Source: Prolixibacteraceae bacterium (GTDB taxonomy: Bacteria > Bacteroidota > Bacteroidia > Bacteroidales > Prolixibacteraceae). From it: a stretch of DNA of 11,067 bases. Position numbers and translations under genes: made by a program. Positions within the stretch are counted from its first letter, which is position 1. Every line of letters begins with the position of its first letter. Location: positions 1 through 11,067 of the forward strand of contig DMSQ01000104.1 in the NCBI GenBank assembly GCA_003457135.1, written 5' to 3'. The notes under the pieces were generated by a model. It was not told the DNA's origin, did no database searches, and saw only the letters and a program-made list of their open reading frames with translations. Of the stretch, positions 1-6,497 are shown piece after piece.

Positions 1-389
1 TCATTCCGCAAGACATTGGCCGGGTGATTCTAAATTTGATTACCAACGCATTTTATGCGGTGAAAGTCCCCCCACCCCCCGAAGGGGGGATTGAAAATCC
101 GCAAACTATATATGCGCCGACTGTTACAGTTAGCACTTCTTTGAACCCCCCTTCGGGGAGCAGGGGGACTTTTGTTTCGATTTCTGTTCGTGATAATGGT
201 CCAGGAATCCCACCCGCCATCGTTGATAAAATCTTCCAACCTTTCTTTACCACCAAGCCAACAGGCGAAGGTACAGGATTGGGTTTGAGCATGAGTTATG
301 AGATTGTCACGAAGGTGCATGGCGGGGAAATAAAAGTGAATACAAAAGAAAATGAAGGCACAGAATTTACAATCATTTTACCGGTATAA
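1..389 (+). CDS. Sensor histidine kinase, C-terminal ATP-binding domain (5'-partial)
   Basis: Only the catalytic HATPase_c part of a two-component sensor kinase is present; the reading frame is open from base 3 and the sensory and dimerisation regions lie upstream of the window. Visible boxes in order: N box (NLITNAFYAV), G1 box (DNGPGIP), F box (FQPFFTTKP) and G2 box (GTGLGLS), so ATP binding should be intact. The kinase would autophosphorylate a histidine and pass the phosphate to a receiver domain; the two receivers immediately downstream, 16 nt away in the same direction, are the obvious partners. Oddity: between the N and G1 boxes the protein is lengthened by two Pro/Gly-rich stretches (VPPPPEGG and NPPSGSRG) that coincide with an inverted pair of GC-rich DNA repeats. 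The domain assignment is certain; signal and membrane topology cannot be known from this fragment. Confidence 0.95.
   Translation, partial: IPQDIGRVILNLITNAFYAVKVPPPPEGGIENPQTIYAPTVTVSTSLNPPSGSRGTFVSISVRDNGPGIPPAIVDKIFQPFFTTKPTGEGTGLGLSMSYEIVTKVHGGEIKVNTKENEGTEFTIILPV
63..89 (+). repeat. GC-rich palindromic REP-like repeat, copy 1, inside kinase gene
   Basis: A 27-bp unit beginning AAAGT, with a C6-A-C6 run, a GAA loop and a G6 run; C6-GAA-G6 at 75-89 is a perfect 6-bp hairpin. It is translated in frame as part of the kinase loop (K-V-P-P-P-P-E-G-G). It matches copy 2 at 24 of 27 positions in inverted orientation. Short GC-rich palindromes of this kind are scattered in some Bacteroidota genomes, but copy number in this genome cannot be judged from the window. 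Confidence 0.7.
146..172 (-). repeat. GC-rich palindromic REP-like repeat, copy 2 (inverted), inside kinase gene
   Basis: The reverse complement of this 27-bp stretch reads AAAGT, C5, TGCT, C4, GAA, G6 and differs from copy 1 only at repeat positions 11, 12 and 14. It is inserted in the opposite orientation and read in a different codon phase, giving N-P-P-S-G-S-R-G-T. The kinase frame stays open through it. The 56 bases between the copies encode the normal strand segment containing PTVTVST. Confidence 0.7.
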
Positions 390-405
390 TTCTAAAAAAT
401 AAGAT

Positions 406-774
406 ATGAAAATTTTAGTAGTTGACGATGAACGTGATATCCAAACCCTTTTTGAGCAGCGTTTCAGGAAAGAAATCAAGGAAAAGGTTTTGAAATTTGC
501 ATTTGCCTTTTCAGGCGAAGAAGCCCTGACTTATCTCGCACAGCATGACCATGAAACTGTTCTTATTCTTTCGGATATCAATATGCCGGGAATGAGTGGA
601 CTTGAGTTGCTTCGACATATCAAGGAAAAGTATATGAAACCACCGCCGATAGTCATGATGATCACTGCTTATGGCGATGCTGAAAATTTCAGTAAAGCCA
701 AACAGTTGGGAGCTGATGATTTTTTAACCAAACCGGTTGATTTTAATTACCTGAAGGAAAAATTTAAAATCTAA
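406..774 (+). CDS. Single-domain response regulator (CheY-like receiver)
   Basis: A 122-aa protein consisting only of a receiver domain. The acidic pair D7-D8 in VVDDE, the phosphoacceptor D57 in LSDINMPGMSG, the switch residue T87 in MITAYGD and the conserved lysine K109 in FLTKP are all present, so it should accept phosphate from a histidine kinase. There is no output domain, so it acts by protein contact or as a phosphate shuttle. It lies 16 nt after the kinase stop and 4 nt before the next gene, so all three are almost certainly cotranscribed. Its receiver resembles that of the following protein, including an extra FRxxI-type segment after helix 1, suggesting tandem duplication. It may feed phosphate to, or compete with, the receiver-cyclase. 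Confidence 0.95.
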   Translation: MKILVVDDERDIQTLFEQRFRKEIKEKVLKFAFAFSGEEALTYLAQHDHETVLILSDINMPGMSGLELLRHIKEKYMKPPPIVMMITAYGDAENFSKAKQLGADDFLTKPVDFNYLKEKFKI

Positions 775-778
775 ACTC

Positions 779-1819
779 ATGGCAAAAATTTTAGTAGCCG
801 ATGATGAAATTGATCTGGAAATGCTCATTAAACAGAAATTCCGCCAGAAAATTCGCGAACAGGAATATGAATTCATTTTTGCAGTAAATGGCAGAGATGC
901 ACTGGATAAAATTCAACTTCATCCTGATGTGGATATTGTACTGAGCGACATCAATATGCCCGAGATGGATGGTTTGACCTTGCTCAGCCGGCTTAATGAA
1001 TCAAGTCCGTTAATCAAATCGGTGATTGTTTCGGCATACGGCGATATGGAAAACATCCGCACAGCCATGAACCGCGGCGCTTTCGATTTTATTACCAAAC
1101 CAATCAATTTTGAGGACTTGTCGTTAACCATGGAGAAAACGATCAAACATGTTGCCCAAATCCGTGAAACGCTCAAAGCAATTCGTGAAAATAGCATCCT
1201 GAAAATGTATGTTGATGAAACAGTCCTTAACTTTATGGGCAGCCGTGAGTTTGAATCTTCTCTGATGGCAAATGAATCGGTTGATGCTTCCATTGTATTT
1301 ATAGACATCTGCAGTTTTACAACCATAAGCGAGAATGAATCTCCTGATACTGTCGTGAAATTACTGAACAGTTATTTTGATGTGATGGTGAAGGAGATTA
1401 TTGCACAGGGAGGCTACATTGATAAATTCATTGGCGATGCGATCATGGCTGTTTTCCGCGGAGACTATCACCTCGACAGGGCAATTGATGCCTGCCTTGC
1501 AGTAAGGGCTAAAATAAATAATTTACCCTCTTTAAACGAAATTGTAACTTTTATACCCAAAGTCTCCATAGGAATTAACAGCGGCGAATTGATATCGGGC
1601 AATATCGGTTCTGCCACTTTGCGCCGACTTGATTATACCGTAATTGGCGATACTGTAAATACTGCGCAACGACTGCAATCGGCCGCCAGTCCGGGACAAA
1701 TCCTAATCAACGAAACTTCATACGAAAAGGTGAAAGAATCCTTCAATTGCCTGAAAGTTGGTGAAGTTAGCCTGAAAAATAAAACTGGCCAGGTAACTAT
1801 TTATGAAGTATTGGATTAA
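779..1819 (+). CDS. Response regulator with class III adenylate/guanylate cyclase output domain
   Basis: 346 aa. Residues about 1-125 are a receiver domain (acidic pair D8-D9, phosphoacceptor D57 in LSDINMPEMDG, S85 at the switch position, K107). After a helical linker (about 115-150), residues about 165-345 form a class III nucleotidyl cyclase domain. Its catalytic residues are visible: metal ligands D176 (FIDICSF) and D220 (GDAIMAVF), purine-contacting K216, T287 at the second specificity position, and the transition-state residues N294 and R298 (DTVNTAQR). Lys plus Thr is the pattern of the class IIIb branch, which favours ATP and cAMP formation; this specificity is inferred. Phosphorylation by the kinase encoded just upstream probably gates cyclic nucleotide production. 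No cyclic nucleotide receptor lies in the window. The start ATG follows the previous stop by 4 nt. Confidence 0.95.
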   Translation: MAKILVADDEIDLEMLIKQKFRQKIREQEYEFIFAVNGRDALDKIQLHPDVDIVLSDINMPEMDGLTLLSRLNESSPLIKSVIVSAYGDMENIRTAMNRGAFDFITKPINFEDLSLTMEKTIKHVAQIRETLKAIRENSILKMYVDETVLNFMGSREFESSLMANESVDASIVFIDICSFTTISENESPDTVVKLLNSYFDVMVKEIIAQGGYIDKFIGDAIMAVFRGDYHLDRAIDACLAVRAKINNLPSLNEIVTFIPKVSIGINSGELISGNIGSATLRRLDYTVIGDTVNTAQRLQSAASPGQILINETSYEKVKESFNCLKVGEVSLKNKTGQVTIYEVLD

Positions 1820-1822
1820 CTT

Positions 1823-2005
1823 TTACTTTTTGTTCGTATTAATTTTGAACGGCAGATAAAATAAACAATACCCGAAAATACCGGTTGCTAAAACTAAGAT
1901 GCCAACCAGCCCCCAGTAACTTTCAAAAATAACCCCGGCAACAGCGATTACAAGTCCAATAACAATACGGATGATACGGTCAATTTTTCCTACATTACAT
2001 TTCAT
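1823..2005 (-). CDS. Small DUF2892 (YgaP-like) inner membrane protein
   Basis: A 60-aa protein with the start typical of DUF2892 (MKCNVGKIDRIIRI), followed by two hydrophobic helices (about residues 14-28 and 31-50) joined by a short ESYWG turn. The family has two transmembrane segments and is sometimes fused to rhodanese domains; its role is unknown. The C-terminus GYCLFYLPFKINTNKK keeps one cysteine of the usual motif but not the Cys near the end seen in many members. It is alone on the minus strand and converges on the cyclase gene with 3 bp between stops. A weak -7-like element (TACCTTTA on the minus strand, 2031-2038) lies upstream. The family call is firm; no function can be given. Confidence 0.85.
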   Translation of the reverse strand: MKCNVGKIDRIIRIVIGLVIAVAGVIFESYWGLVGILVLATGIFGYCLFYLPFKINTNKK

Positions 2006-2030
2006 AAGACTAAAATTAAGATTTTGTCTT
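2006..2030 (-). other. Quasi-palindrome abutting the DUF2892 start codon
   Basis: AAGAC and AAAAT at 2006-2015/2016 pair with ATTTT and GTCTT at 2021-2030 around a TAAG loop, with one bulged T. It directly touches the start codon of the minus-strand small membrane protein, so it could be an operator or a 5'-leader hairpin. All A/T-rich pairs make it weak. Confidence 0.35.
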
Positions 2031-2178
2031 TAAAGGTATAAAATGAAATGAAGTTCGGAAAGCATTTCCCGGTATTTCATCGGCAGAACCCGAAAGTTGT
2101 GTTATCATAGGTTTGAAAAGTTTTCACTGATAACCATTCGCTTCCTATTCCTTCTGCTCGTTTCACGCTTTAAATTTT

Positions 2179-2186
2179 TACATTTG
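2179..2186 (+). promoter_or_regulatory. Bacteroidota -7 element (TAnnTTTG) of dnaG
   Basis: TACATTTG matches the Bacteroidota sigma-A -7 consensus TAnnTTTG exactly. It ends 5 nt before the dnaG ATG at 2192, so transcription would start at or within a base or two of the start codon. No convincing -33 TTTG element is seen at the usual spacing, and this lowers confidence somewhat. Confidence 0.6.
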
Positions 2187-2191
2187 CAGCT

Positions 2192-4141
2192 ATGATCGAT
2201 CATTCAACCATCGGGCGGATACTGGATGCAGCAAACATTTCGGATGTAGTCTCAGAATTTGTTACACTCAAAAAAAGGGGTGTCAACCAGCTCGGATTGT
2301 GCCCGTTCCATAACGAAAAAACACCTTCGTTTACCGTTTCTCCGGCCAAAGGAATATTTAAATGTTTTGGTTGCGGGAAGGGTGGCAACTCGGTAAACTT
2401 CATCATGGAACTCGAACAACTGAGTTATCCGGATGCCCTACGTTGGCTGGCCAAAAAATACCACATCGAATTTGAGGAGAAGGAAGAAACTCAGGAAGAA
2501 AAACTGTTGAAGGACGAGCGGGAGAGTATGATGATCGTATCTGCTTTTGCCCAGAAATATTTTAGCAGGTACCTTCTCAAAGAAAATGAAGGTCGCACGG
2601 TTGGATTGAGTTACATTCGCGAGCGTGGTATCCGCGACGATATGATCACCAAATTCGAATTGGGCTTCTGCCCTGACGGGAAAGACCTTTTTACTCAGGC
2701 CGCACAGCGCGAAGGTTATAAAATGGAGTTTCTGGAGAAAACCGGATTGACCATTAAACGTGACGATTGGGTACGCGACCGTTTTGGCGGAAGGGTTATT
2801 TTTCCGGTTCATAACGTAGCGGGGCGGGTGATTGCCTTTGGCGGACGAACGCTGACCAACGATAAGAAAGTGGCGAAATACCTCAACTCGCCGGAGTCGG
2901 AAATCTATCACAAAGGGAAAACCCTATACGGAATTTATCAGGCTAAACGCGACATCACGCGGCTCGACAAGTGTTACCTGGTTGAAGGATATACCGATGT
3001 GCTTGCCTTTCATCAGGCCGGGATCGAGAACGTGGTCGCTTCGTCGGGTACATCACTGACTATTGAACAAATCAGGCTGATCCATAGGTTTTCGCCCAAT
3101 ATAACCATCGTATATGACGGCGACGAGGCCGGTATCAAAGCTTCTTTGCGTGGCATTGACATGGTTCTGGAAGAAGGCATCAACGTGAAAGTATTGCCAT
3201 TGCCATCAGGCGAAGATCCCGATTCGTTTGCACGTTCGATGAGCGCCAGCCAGTTGACCCAATACATTAAGGAAAAGGAAACCGATTTCATCAAATTCAA
3301 GACGCAGTTGCTGATGGAGACCGTTGAAAACGATCCGGTTTCGAAAGCGCGTTTAATTAACGAAATAGTCCGCTCAATATCGGTTATTCCGGATACCATT
3401 ACCCGAACCGTTTACATCAGAGAGTGCAGCCGGTTAATGGATGTTCAGGAGGCTGTTTTATATTCCGAAATCCGGAAAATTCAGAATAAGCAATCGGAAG
3501 ACCATACTCGGAAAGAACTTCAGGAGCTTCAGGTGAAGGTCTCGAAACCTGTCGTTCCGGGTACCGAAAAGAATGTGGCTAACCCATTTGAAACCGAAGA
3601 ACGTGAAATCATACGGATTCTCCTGAAATATTTCCATCAGGAGGCATTTGAATTTGAAGATGAAGAAACCCATCAGTTGAATAAATATTCTGTTGGATAT
3701 TATGTACTGAACGAGTTGCATGGGGATGGGCTAATTTCAGTTAATCACAAGGTCAGGAGCATTTTGTTGGCTATGGAAGAAAACCTCGGTAACAAGGAGT
3801 TTGACCCGATCAGGTTTTTCACCCAGCATCCAGATAACGAAATGAGCCAGTACGCCAGTAACTTATTGTCAGAAAAATACACTGAAAGCAAAAGATGGAG
3901 CAAATCCGGCGCCTTTATCGAAACCGAAAGCGAAAAATTGTACGAGATAGTTCCAATGCTCATTAAGGAGTATAAACTGAAAAATGTGAAAATCATGCAG
4001 GATAAGCTCGGACAGCAAATTAACGAAGCGAGCAAGAATAACGATGAGGAGAGAACAAGGGAGCTTCAAACGCAATATCAAAAATTAAACGAAGTTATCA
4101 ACGCATTGTCAAAACTGCATGGGTTTCGGGCAATTACATAG
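2192..4141 (+). CDS. dnaG: DNA primase DnaG
   Basis: A 649-aa replicative primase that makes RNA primers at the replication fork in partnership with the DnaB helicase. The N-terminal CHC2 zinc-binding domain has ligands C37, H40, C58 and C61 (CX2HX17CX2C). The catalytic core (about 120-370) includes the basic RVIFPVHNVAGRVIAFGGR segment at 201-219 and a Toprim fold with E265 (VEGYTDV) and the acidic DGD at 309-311 (VYDGDEAG). The region from about 450 to 649 is the less conserved C-terminal helicase-interacting domain, rich in charged helices. Length is normal for Bacteroidota DnaG. The ATG at 2192 gives the standard MIDHSTIGRILDAANISDVV start and sits just after a TACATTTG element. The next gene begins 57 nt later and may be cotranscribed. 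Confidence 0.98.
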   Translation: MIDHSTIGRILDAANISDVVSEFVTLKKRGVNQLGLCPFHNEKTPSFTVSPAKGIFKCFGCGKGGNSVNFIMELEQLSYPDALRWLAKKYHIEFEEKEETQEEKLLKDERESMMIVSAFAQKYFSRYLLKENEGRTVGLSYIRERGIRDDMITKFELGFCPDGKDLFTQAAQREGYKMEFLEKTGLTIKRDDWVRDRFGGRVIFPVHNVAGRVIAFGGRTLTNDKKVAKYLNSPESEIYHKGKTLYGIYQAKRDITRLDKCYLVEGYTDVLAFHQAGIENVVASSGTSLTIEQIRLIHRFSPNITIVYDGDEAGIKASLRGIDMVLEEGINVKVLPLPSGEDPDSFARSMSASQLTQYIKEKETDFIKFKTQLLMETVENDPVSKARLINEIVRSISVIPDTITRTVYIRECSRLMDVQEAVLYSEIRKIQNKQSEDHTRKELQELQVKVSKPVVPGTEKNVANPFETEEREIIRILLKYFHQEAFEFEDEETHQLNKYSVGYYVLNELHGDGLISVNHKVRSILLAMEENLGNKEFDPIRFFTQHPDNEMSQYASNLLSEKYTESKRWSKSGAFIETESEKLYEIVPMLIKEYKLKNVKIMQDKLGQQINEASKNNDEERTRELQTQYQKLNEVINALSKLHGFRAIT

Positions 4142-4198
4142 TAGGGCCGTTTGGCTTCAGTCAACTTGAAATACAAAAACAAAACACATCAATAATCA

Positions 4199-4669
4199 AT
4201 GAGAACCCATTTTATACACGACCGGAACGAGATTGATGCCATCCTGAAACAATGCAAAACCTGCTATGTAGCCATGTCAGATAACGATGTTCCATATGTG
4301 CTTCCCCTGAATTTTGCGATGGACGGCGACCGGGTTATCCTTCATTCGGCTCAATCGGGGCGGATGTGGGAAACGATCAGGAAAAACCCAAAGGTCTGCA
4401 TCAACTGGACTCTGGGCGAAGAACTGGCATGGCAGGATGTGCAGGTTGGGTGCAGCTACCGGGTAAAATCGAAATCGGTCATGGTTGAAGGAACTGCCGA
4501 AATTGTGGAAGACATGGAAGAAAAGGAAAGGATTTTTAAAAAGTTTATGACTCAGTACAGCGAGTTGCCTTTCAAATTCAATGAACCGGCAATCCGCAAT
4601 GTGGGCGTCATTCTGGTTCATATCGCCAAAATAAGTGCAAAGGAGTTTGGGGCAAAAGTTCAGAAATAG
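4199..4669 (+). CDS. Pyridoxamine 5'-phosphate oxidase-related FMN split-barrel protein (NimA-like)
   Basis: 156 aa with the flavin-binding split-barrel pattern of the PNPOx-like/NimA group: an N-terminal helix (EIDAILKQCKTCYVAM), a strand pair (YVLPLNFAMDGDRVILHS) with H49 in the position of the conserved histidine of Nim-type proteins, then GRMWETIRKNPKVCINW, a typical segment after the FMN phosphate-binding turn. The C-terminal half adds more barrel strands and ends at FGAKVQK. Members bind FMN and reduce small molecules or are of unknown role; some Nim proteins reduce 5-nitroimidazoles, but resistance cannot be inferred here. True pyridoxine-phosphate oxidase (PdxH) is unlikely because its characteristic C-terminal motif is missing. 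The upstream sequence is A-rich (ACATCAATAATCA) without a Shine-Dalgarno. It follows dnaG by 57 nt, with no recognisable metabolic link. Confidence 0.85.
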   Translation: MRTHFIHDRNEIDAILKQCKTCYVAMSDNDVPYVLPLNFAMDGDRVILHSAQSGRMWETIRKNPKVCINWTLGEELAWQDVQVGCSYRVKSKSVMVEGTAEIVEDMEEKERIFKKFMTQYSELPFKFNEPAIRNVGVILVHIAKISAKEFGAKVQK

Positions 4670-4678
4670 CCAAATAGA

Positions 4679-4727
4679 TTTACTATTTGAAAATTTACCA
4701 TTTACTATTTGAATGGTAAATAGTAAA
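4679..4727. repeat. A/T-rich direct and inverted repeat patch with competing hairpins
   Basis: TTTACTATTTGAA occurs twice (4679-4691 and 4701-4713). ATTTACCATT (4693-4702) pairs perfectly with AATGGTAAAT (4712-4721), while the overlapping TTTACTATTT (4701-4710) pairs perfectly with AAATAGTAAA (4718-4727), so only one hairpin can form at a time. Further degenerate units (AAGTAAATGG) continue to about 4737. It fills the space between the flavin protein stop and the AlbA_2 gene promoter; it may serve as a weak terminator or be a low-complexity intergenic repeat. Confidence 0.6.
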
Positions 4728-4777
4728 TAAGTAAATGGTCAATAATTCAACTTTTAATATTTTTTGGCACTTTTTTC

Positions 4778-4785
4778 TAACTTTG
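4778..4785 (+). promoter_or_regulatory. -7 element (TAnnTTTG) of the AlbA_2/epimerase unit
   Basis: TAACTTTG fits the Bacteroidota -7 consensus exactly and is followed by five T and the ATG at 4791, so the transcript would be leaderless or nearly so. The TTTG at 4763-4766 is only 11 nt upstream, too near to be a standard -33 element. Confidence 0.55.
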
Positions 4786-4790
4786 TTTTT

Positions 4791-6497
4791 ATGGCATTAC
4801 CTATCAACATCGAAGAATTAATTCACGGTCAGTCCATTGAGTGGGATCGGTTGGAATTTAAAAAAGGCTGGAATCCTGAAGAAACGATCCATTCCATTTG
4901 TGCCTTTGCCAACGATATTAACAATTGGGGAGGTGGTTATATCGTTATTGGTATTGAAGAAAATAACGGAAAGCCAGTCCTGCCACCTGAAGGTATTGAT
5001 CCCAACAGATTAGATGCGATACAAGGTGAGCTCGTAAAGATTTGTCATCAGATCACACCCAACTACATTCCGGTTACTCAGCCCTATTTGCTACAGAACA
5101 AACATATCCTGGTCATTTGGGTACCAGCCGGCGACATACGTCCTTACTCTGCTCCATCCACTCAGGGGAAAAATGCCCGGTGGCAACCATATATCCGGTT
5201 TGGTTCCCGAAGTATTGTAGCTGTTGATGGCAATTTAAGAAGGTTACACGAACTCACTGCCCGGATTCCTTTTGATGATCGGATTAACAACCAGGCATCG
5301 GTTAAGGATTTTGATCTGGGTTTGATCCGCTCGTTTTTGCAAGAACTAAAGAGTGATTTGTTCGAAGAAAGCTTACATATTTCTTTTAATGACCTTTGTC
5401 TGCAACTCCGCATTGCCAAAGGTCCTGCTGAAGATCTTCGCCCGGTAAATTCAGGTTTGCTATTCTTTTCCAATCATCCGGAAATCTATTTTAATCGCTC
5501 ATGGATTGAAGTCGTGATTCATAAAGATGAGAAAGGGGACAACTTCGATGAAAAGTATTTTAAAGGTCCCATTCATCATCAGTTGCGAAATGCGCTGAAT
5601 TTTATACGAGATCAAATTATCCTTGAGAAAGTCAAGAAAATACCCAGGCAAGCAGAAGCATTGCGTTTTTATAATTTTCCGTTCGAAGCAATGGAAGAAG
5701 CTCTGGCTAATGCGGTTTATCACAAAAGTTACGAATTGGACAAGCCCATTGAGGTACAAATCTGGCCTGACAAGATTGAAATTTTAAGTTTCCCCGGCCC
5801 TGTACCTCCTGTAAATGCTGAAATACTGGCAACTCAGCGGCGTATTGTCGCAAGGGATTACCGAAACCGACGTATTGGTGACTATCTGAAAGAATTACAC
5901 CTGACAGAGGGCAGGGGTACGGGAGTTCCTAAAATATATCGTGCACTTGAACGTAATGGTTCACCGAAACCAATTTTGGGAACGGATACTAATTGCAATT
6001 ACTTTTTGACGATAATTTATTCACATCCGGATGTAAAAAATGTCCAGGGTGCTAAGCAAACGAGTAACCACGACAAGTATCATAATATCAATTCATTAGA
6101 TGATGTCAATGTGCTATTAACTCATTTAAGTGACCAAGCAAGTGACCAAGCAACTAACCAAGTAACTAACCAAGTAACTGACAAAGTAACTGACAAAGTA
6201 ACTGACAAAGTAACTGACAAAGTAACTGACAAAGTAAAATTTATTATCTCTGATAAATTTGGCGAAAGAGCCGAACAGATTTTAGTCTTTTTATCTGAAA
6301 TGCCGAGAAGAAGTAAAGAAATTCTTGAGGATCTTTTGGGAGTTTCTCTTCAAACAAAAAACAAGAAACGATATCTTGACCCTATGCTAAATGAAAATTG
6401 GATTGAGCAGACTAATAAAGAGAATCAAAACGCGAGAAACCAAAAATATCAGTTAACCGAAAAAGGCCGATTGCTGGTTAAAATACTAAAACAATGA
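4791..6497 (+). CDS. Schlafen AlbA_2 domain / GHKL ATPase / winged-helix protein (COG2865-type)
   Basis: 568 aa from the ATG at 4791; a TTG 27 nt earlier in the same frame is rejected because it precedes the -7 element. Residues about 15-155 are an AlbA_2 (Schlafen-like, PF04326) domain, recognised by EWDRLEFKKGW and GGGYIVIGIEE. Residues about 285-405 are a GHKL-type ATPase (HATPase_c_4) with E303 and N307 in EALANAVYHKSY, IEILSFPGPVPP as the second box and EGRGTGVPKI at 373-382. Residues 447-482 are nine four-residue repeats, and 483-568 look like a winged-helix domain (EILEDLLG, then YQLTEKGRLLVKIL). Such proteins are usually annotated as putative transcriptional regulators or nucleic-acid-binding ATPases; the target is unknown. 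The stop overlaps the epimerase start (ATGA), so the two are translationally coupled and it may control or act with that enzyme. Some family members sit in defence or mobile regions, but nothing here shows that. Confidence 0.9.
   Translation: MALPINIEELIHGQSIEWDRLEFKKGWNPEETIHSICAFANDINNWGGGYIVIGIEENNGKPVLPPEGIDPNRLDAIQGELVKICHQITPNYIPVTQPYLLQNKHILVIWVPAGDIRPYSAPSTQGKNARWQPYIRFGSRSIVAVDGNLRRLHELTARIPFDDRINNQASVKDFDLGLIRSFLQELKSDLFEESLHISFNDLCLQLRIAKGPAEDLRPVNSGLLFFSNHPEIYFNRSWIEVVIHKDEKGDNFDEKYFKGPIHHQLRNALNFIRDQIILEKVKKIPRQAEALRFYNFPFEAMEEALANAVYHKSYELDKPIEVQIWPDKIEILSFPGPVPPVNAEILATQRRIVARDYRNRRIGDYLKELHLTEGRGTGVPKIYRALERNGSPKPILGTDTNCNYFLTIIYSHPDVKNVQGAKQTSNHDKYHNINSLDDVNVLLTHLSDQASDQATNQVTNQVTDKVTDKVTDKVTDKVTDKVKFIISDKFGERAEQILVFLSEMPRRSKEILEDLLGVSLQTKNKKRYLDPMLNENWIEQTNKENQNARNQKYQLTEKGRLLVKILKQ
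6129..6236 (+). repeat. Nine tandem 12-bp repeats encoding an (S/T)-(D/N)-(Q/K)-(A/V) linker
   Basis: Exactly 108 bases in nine in-frame units: AGTGACCAAGCA twice, ACTAACCAAGTA twice, ACTGACAAAGTA five times, translating to SDQA x2, TNQV x2, TDKV x5. The units are codon-exact copies within each block, so they arose by recent stepwise duplication. Unit length is a multiple of three, so copy-number change alters linker length and charge but not frame. It lies between the ATPase and winged-helix domains. Confidence 0.95.

Noticed and set aside
30..320. Overlapping minus-strand open frames across the kinase gene
   Set aside because: They lie opposite well-conserved histidine kinase boxes and their translations show no family motif; they stay open because of the coding bias of the real gene.
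2438..2911. Long minus-strand open frame (157 codons) within dnaG
   Set aside because: It is antisense to the conserved primase core, lacks a promoter or recognisable domain, and is best explained as a shadow.
4199..4669. Nitroimidazole resistance gene (nim)
   Set aside because: The fold and H49 fit the wider NimA-like group, but many such flavoproteins have no resistance role; only the family call is justified.
4764..4790. TTG start for the AlbA_2 protein at 4764
   Set aside because: It is upstream of the TAACTTTG element, adds hydrophobic residues not typical of the family, and the ATG at 4791 gives a standard AlbA_2 N-terminus.
6129..6236. CRISPR-like appearance of the repeat array
   Set aside because: The units are 12 bp, contiguous without spacers and translated in frame, so this is a coding tandem repeat.
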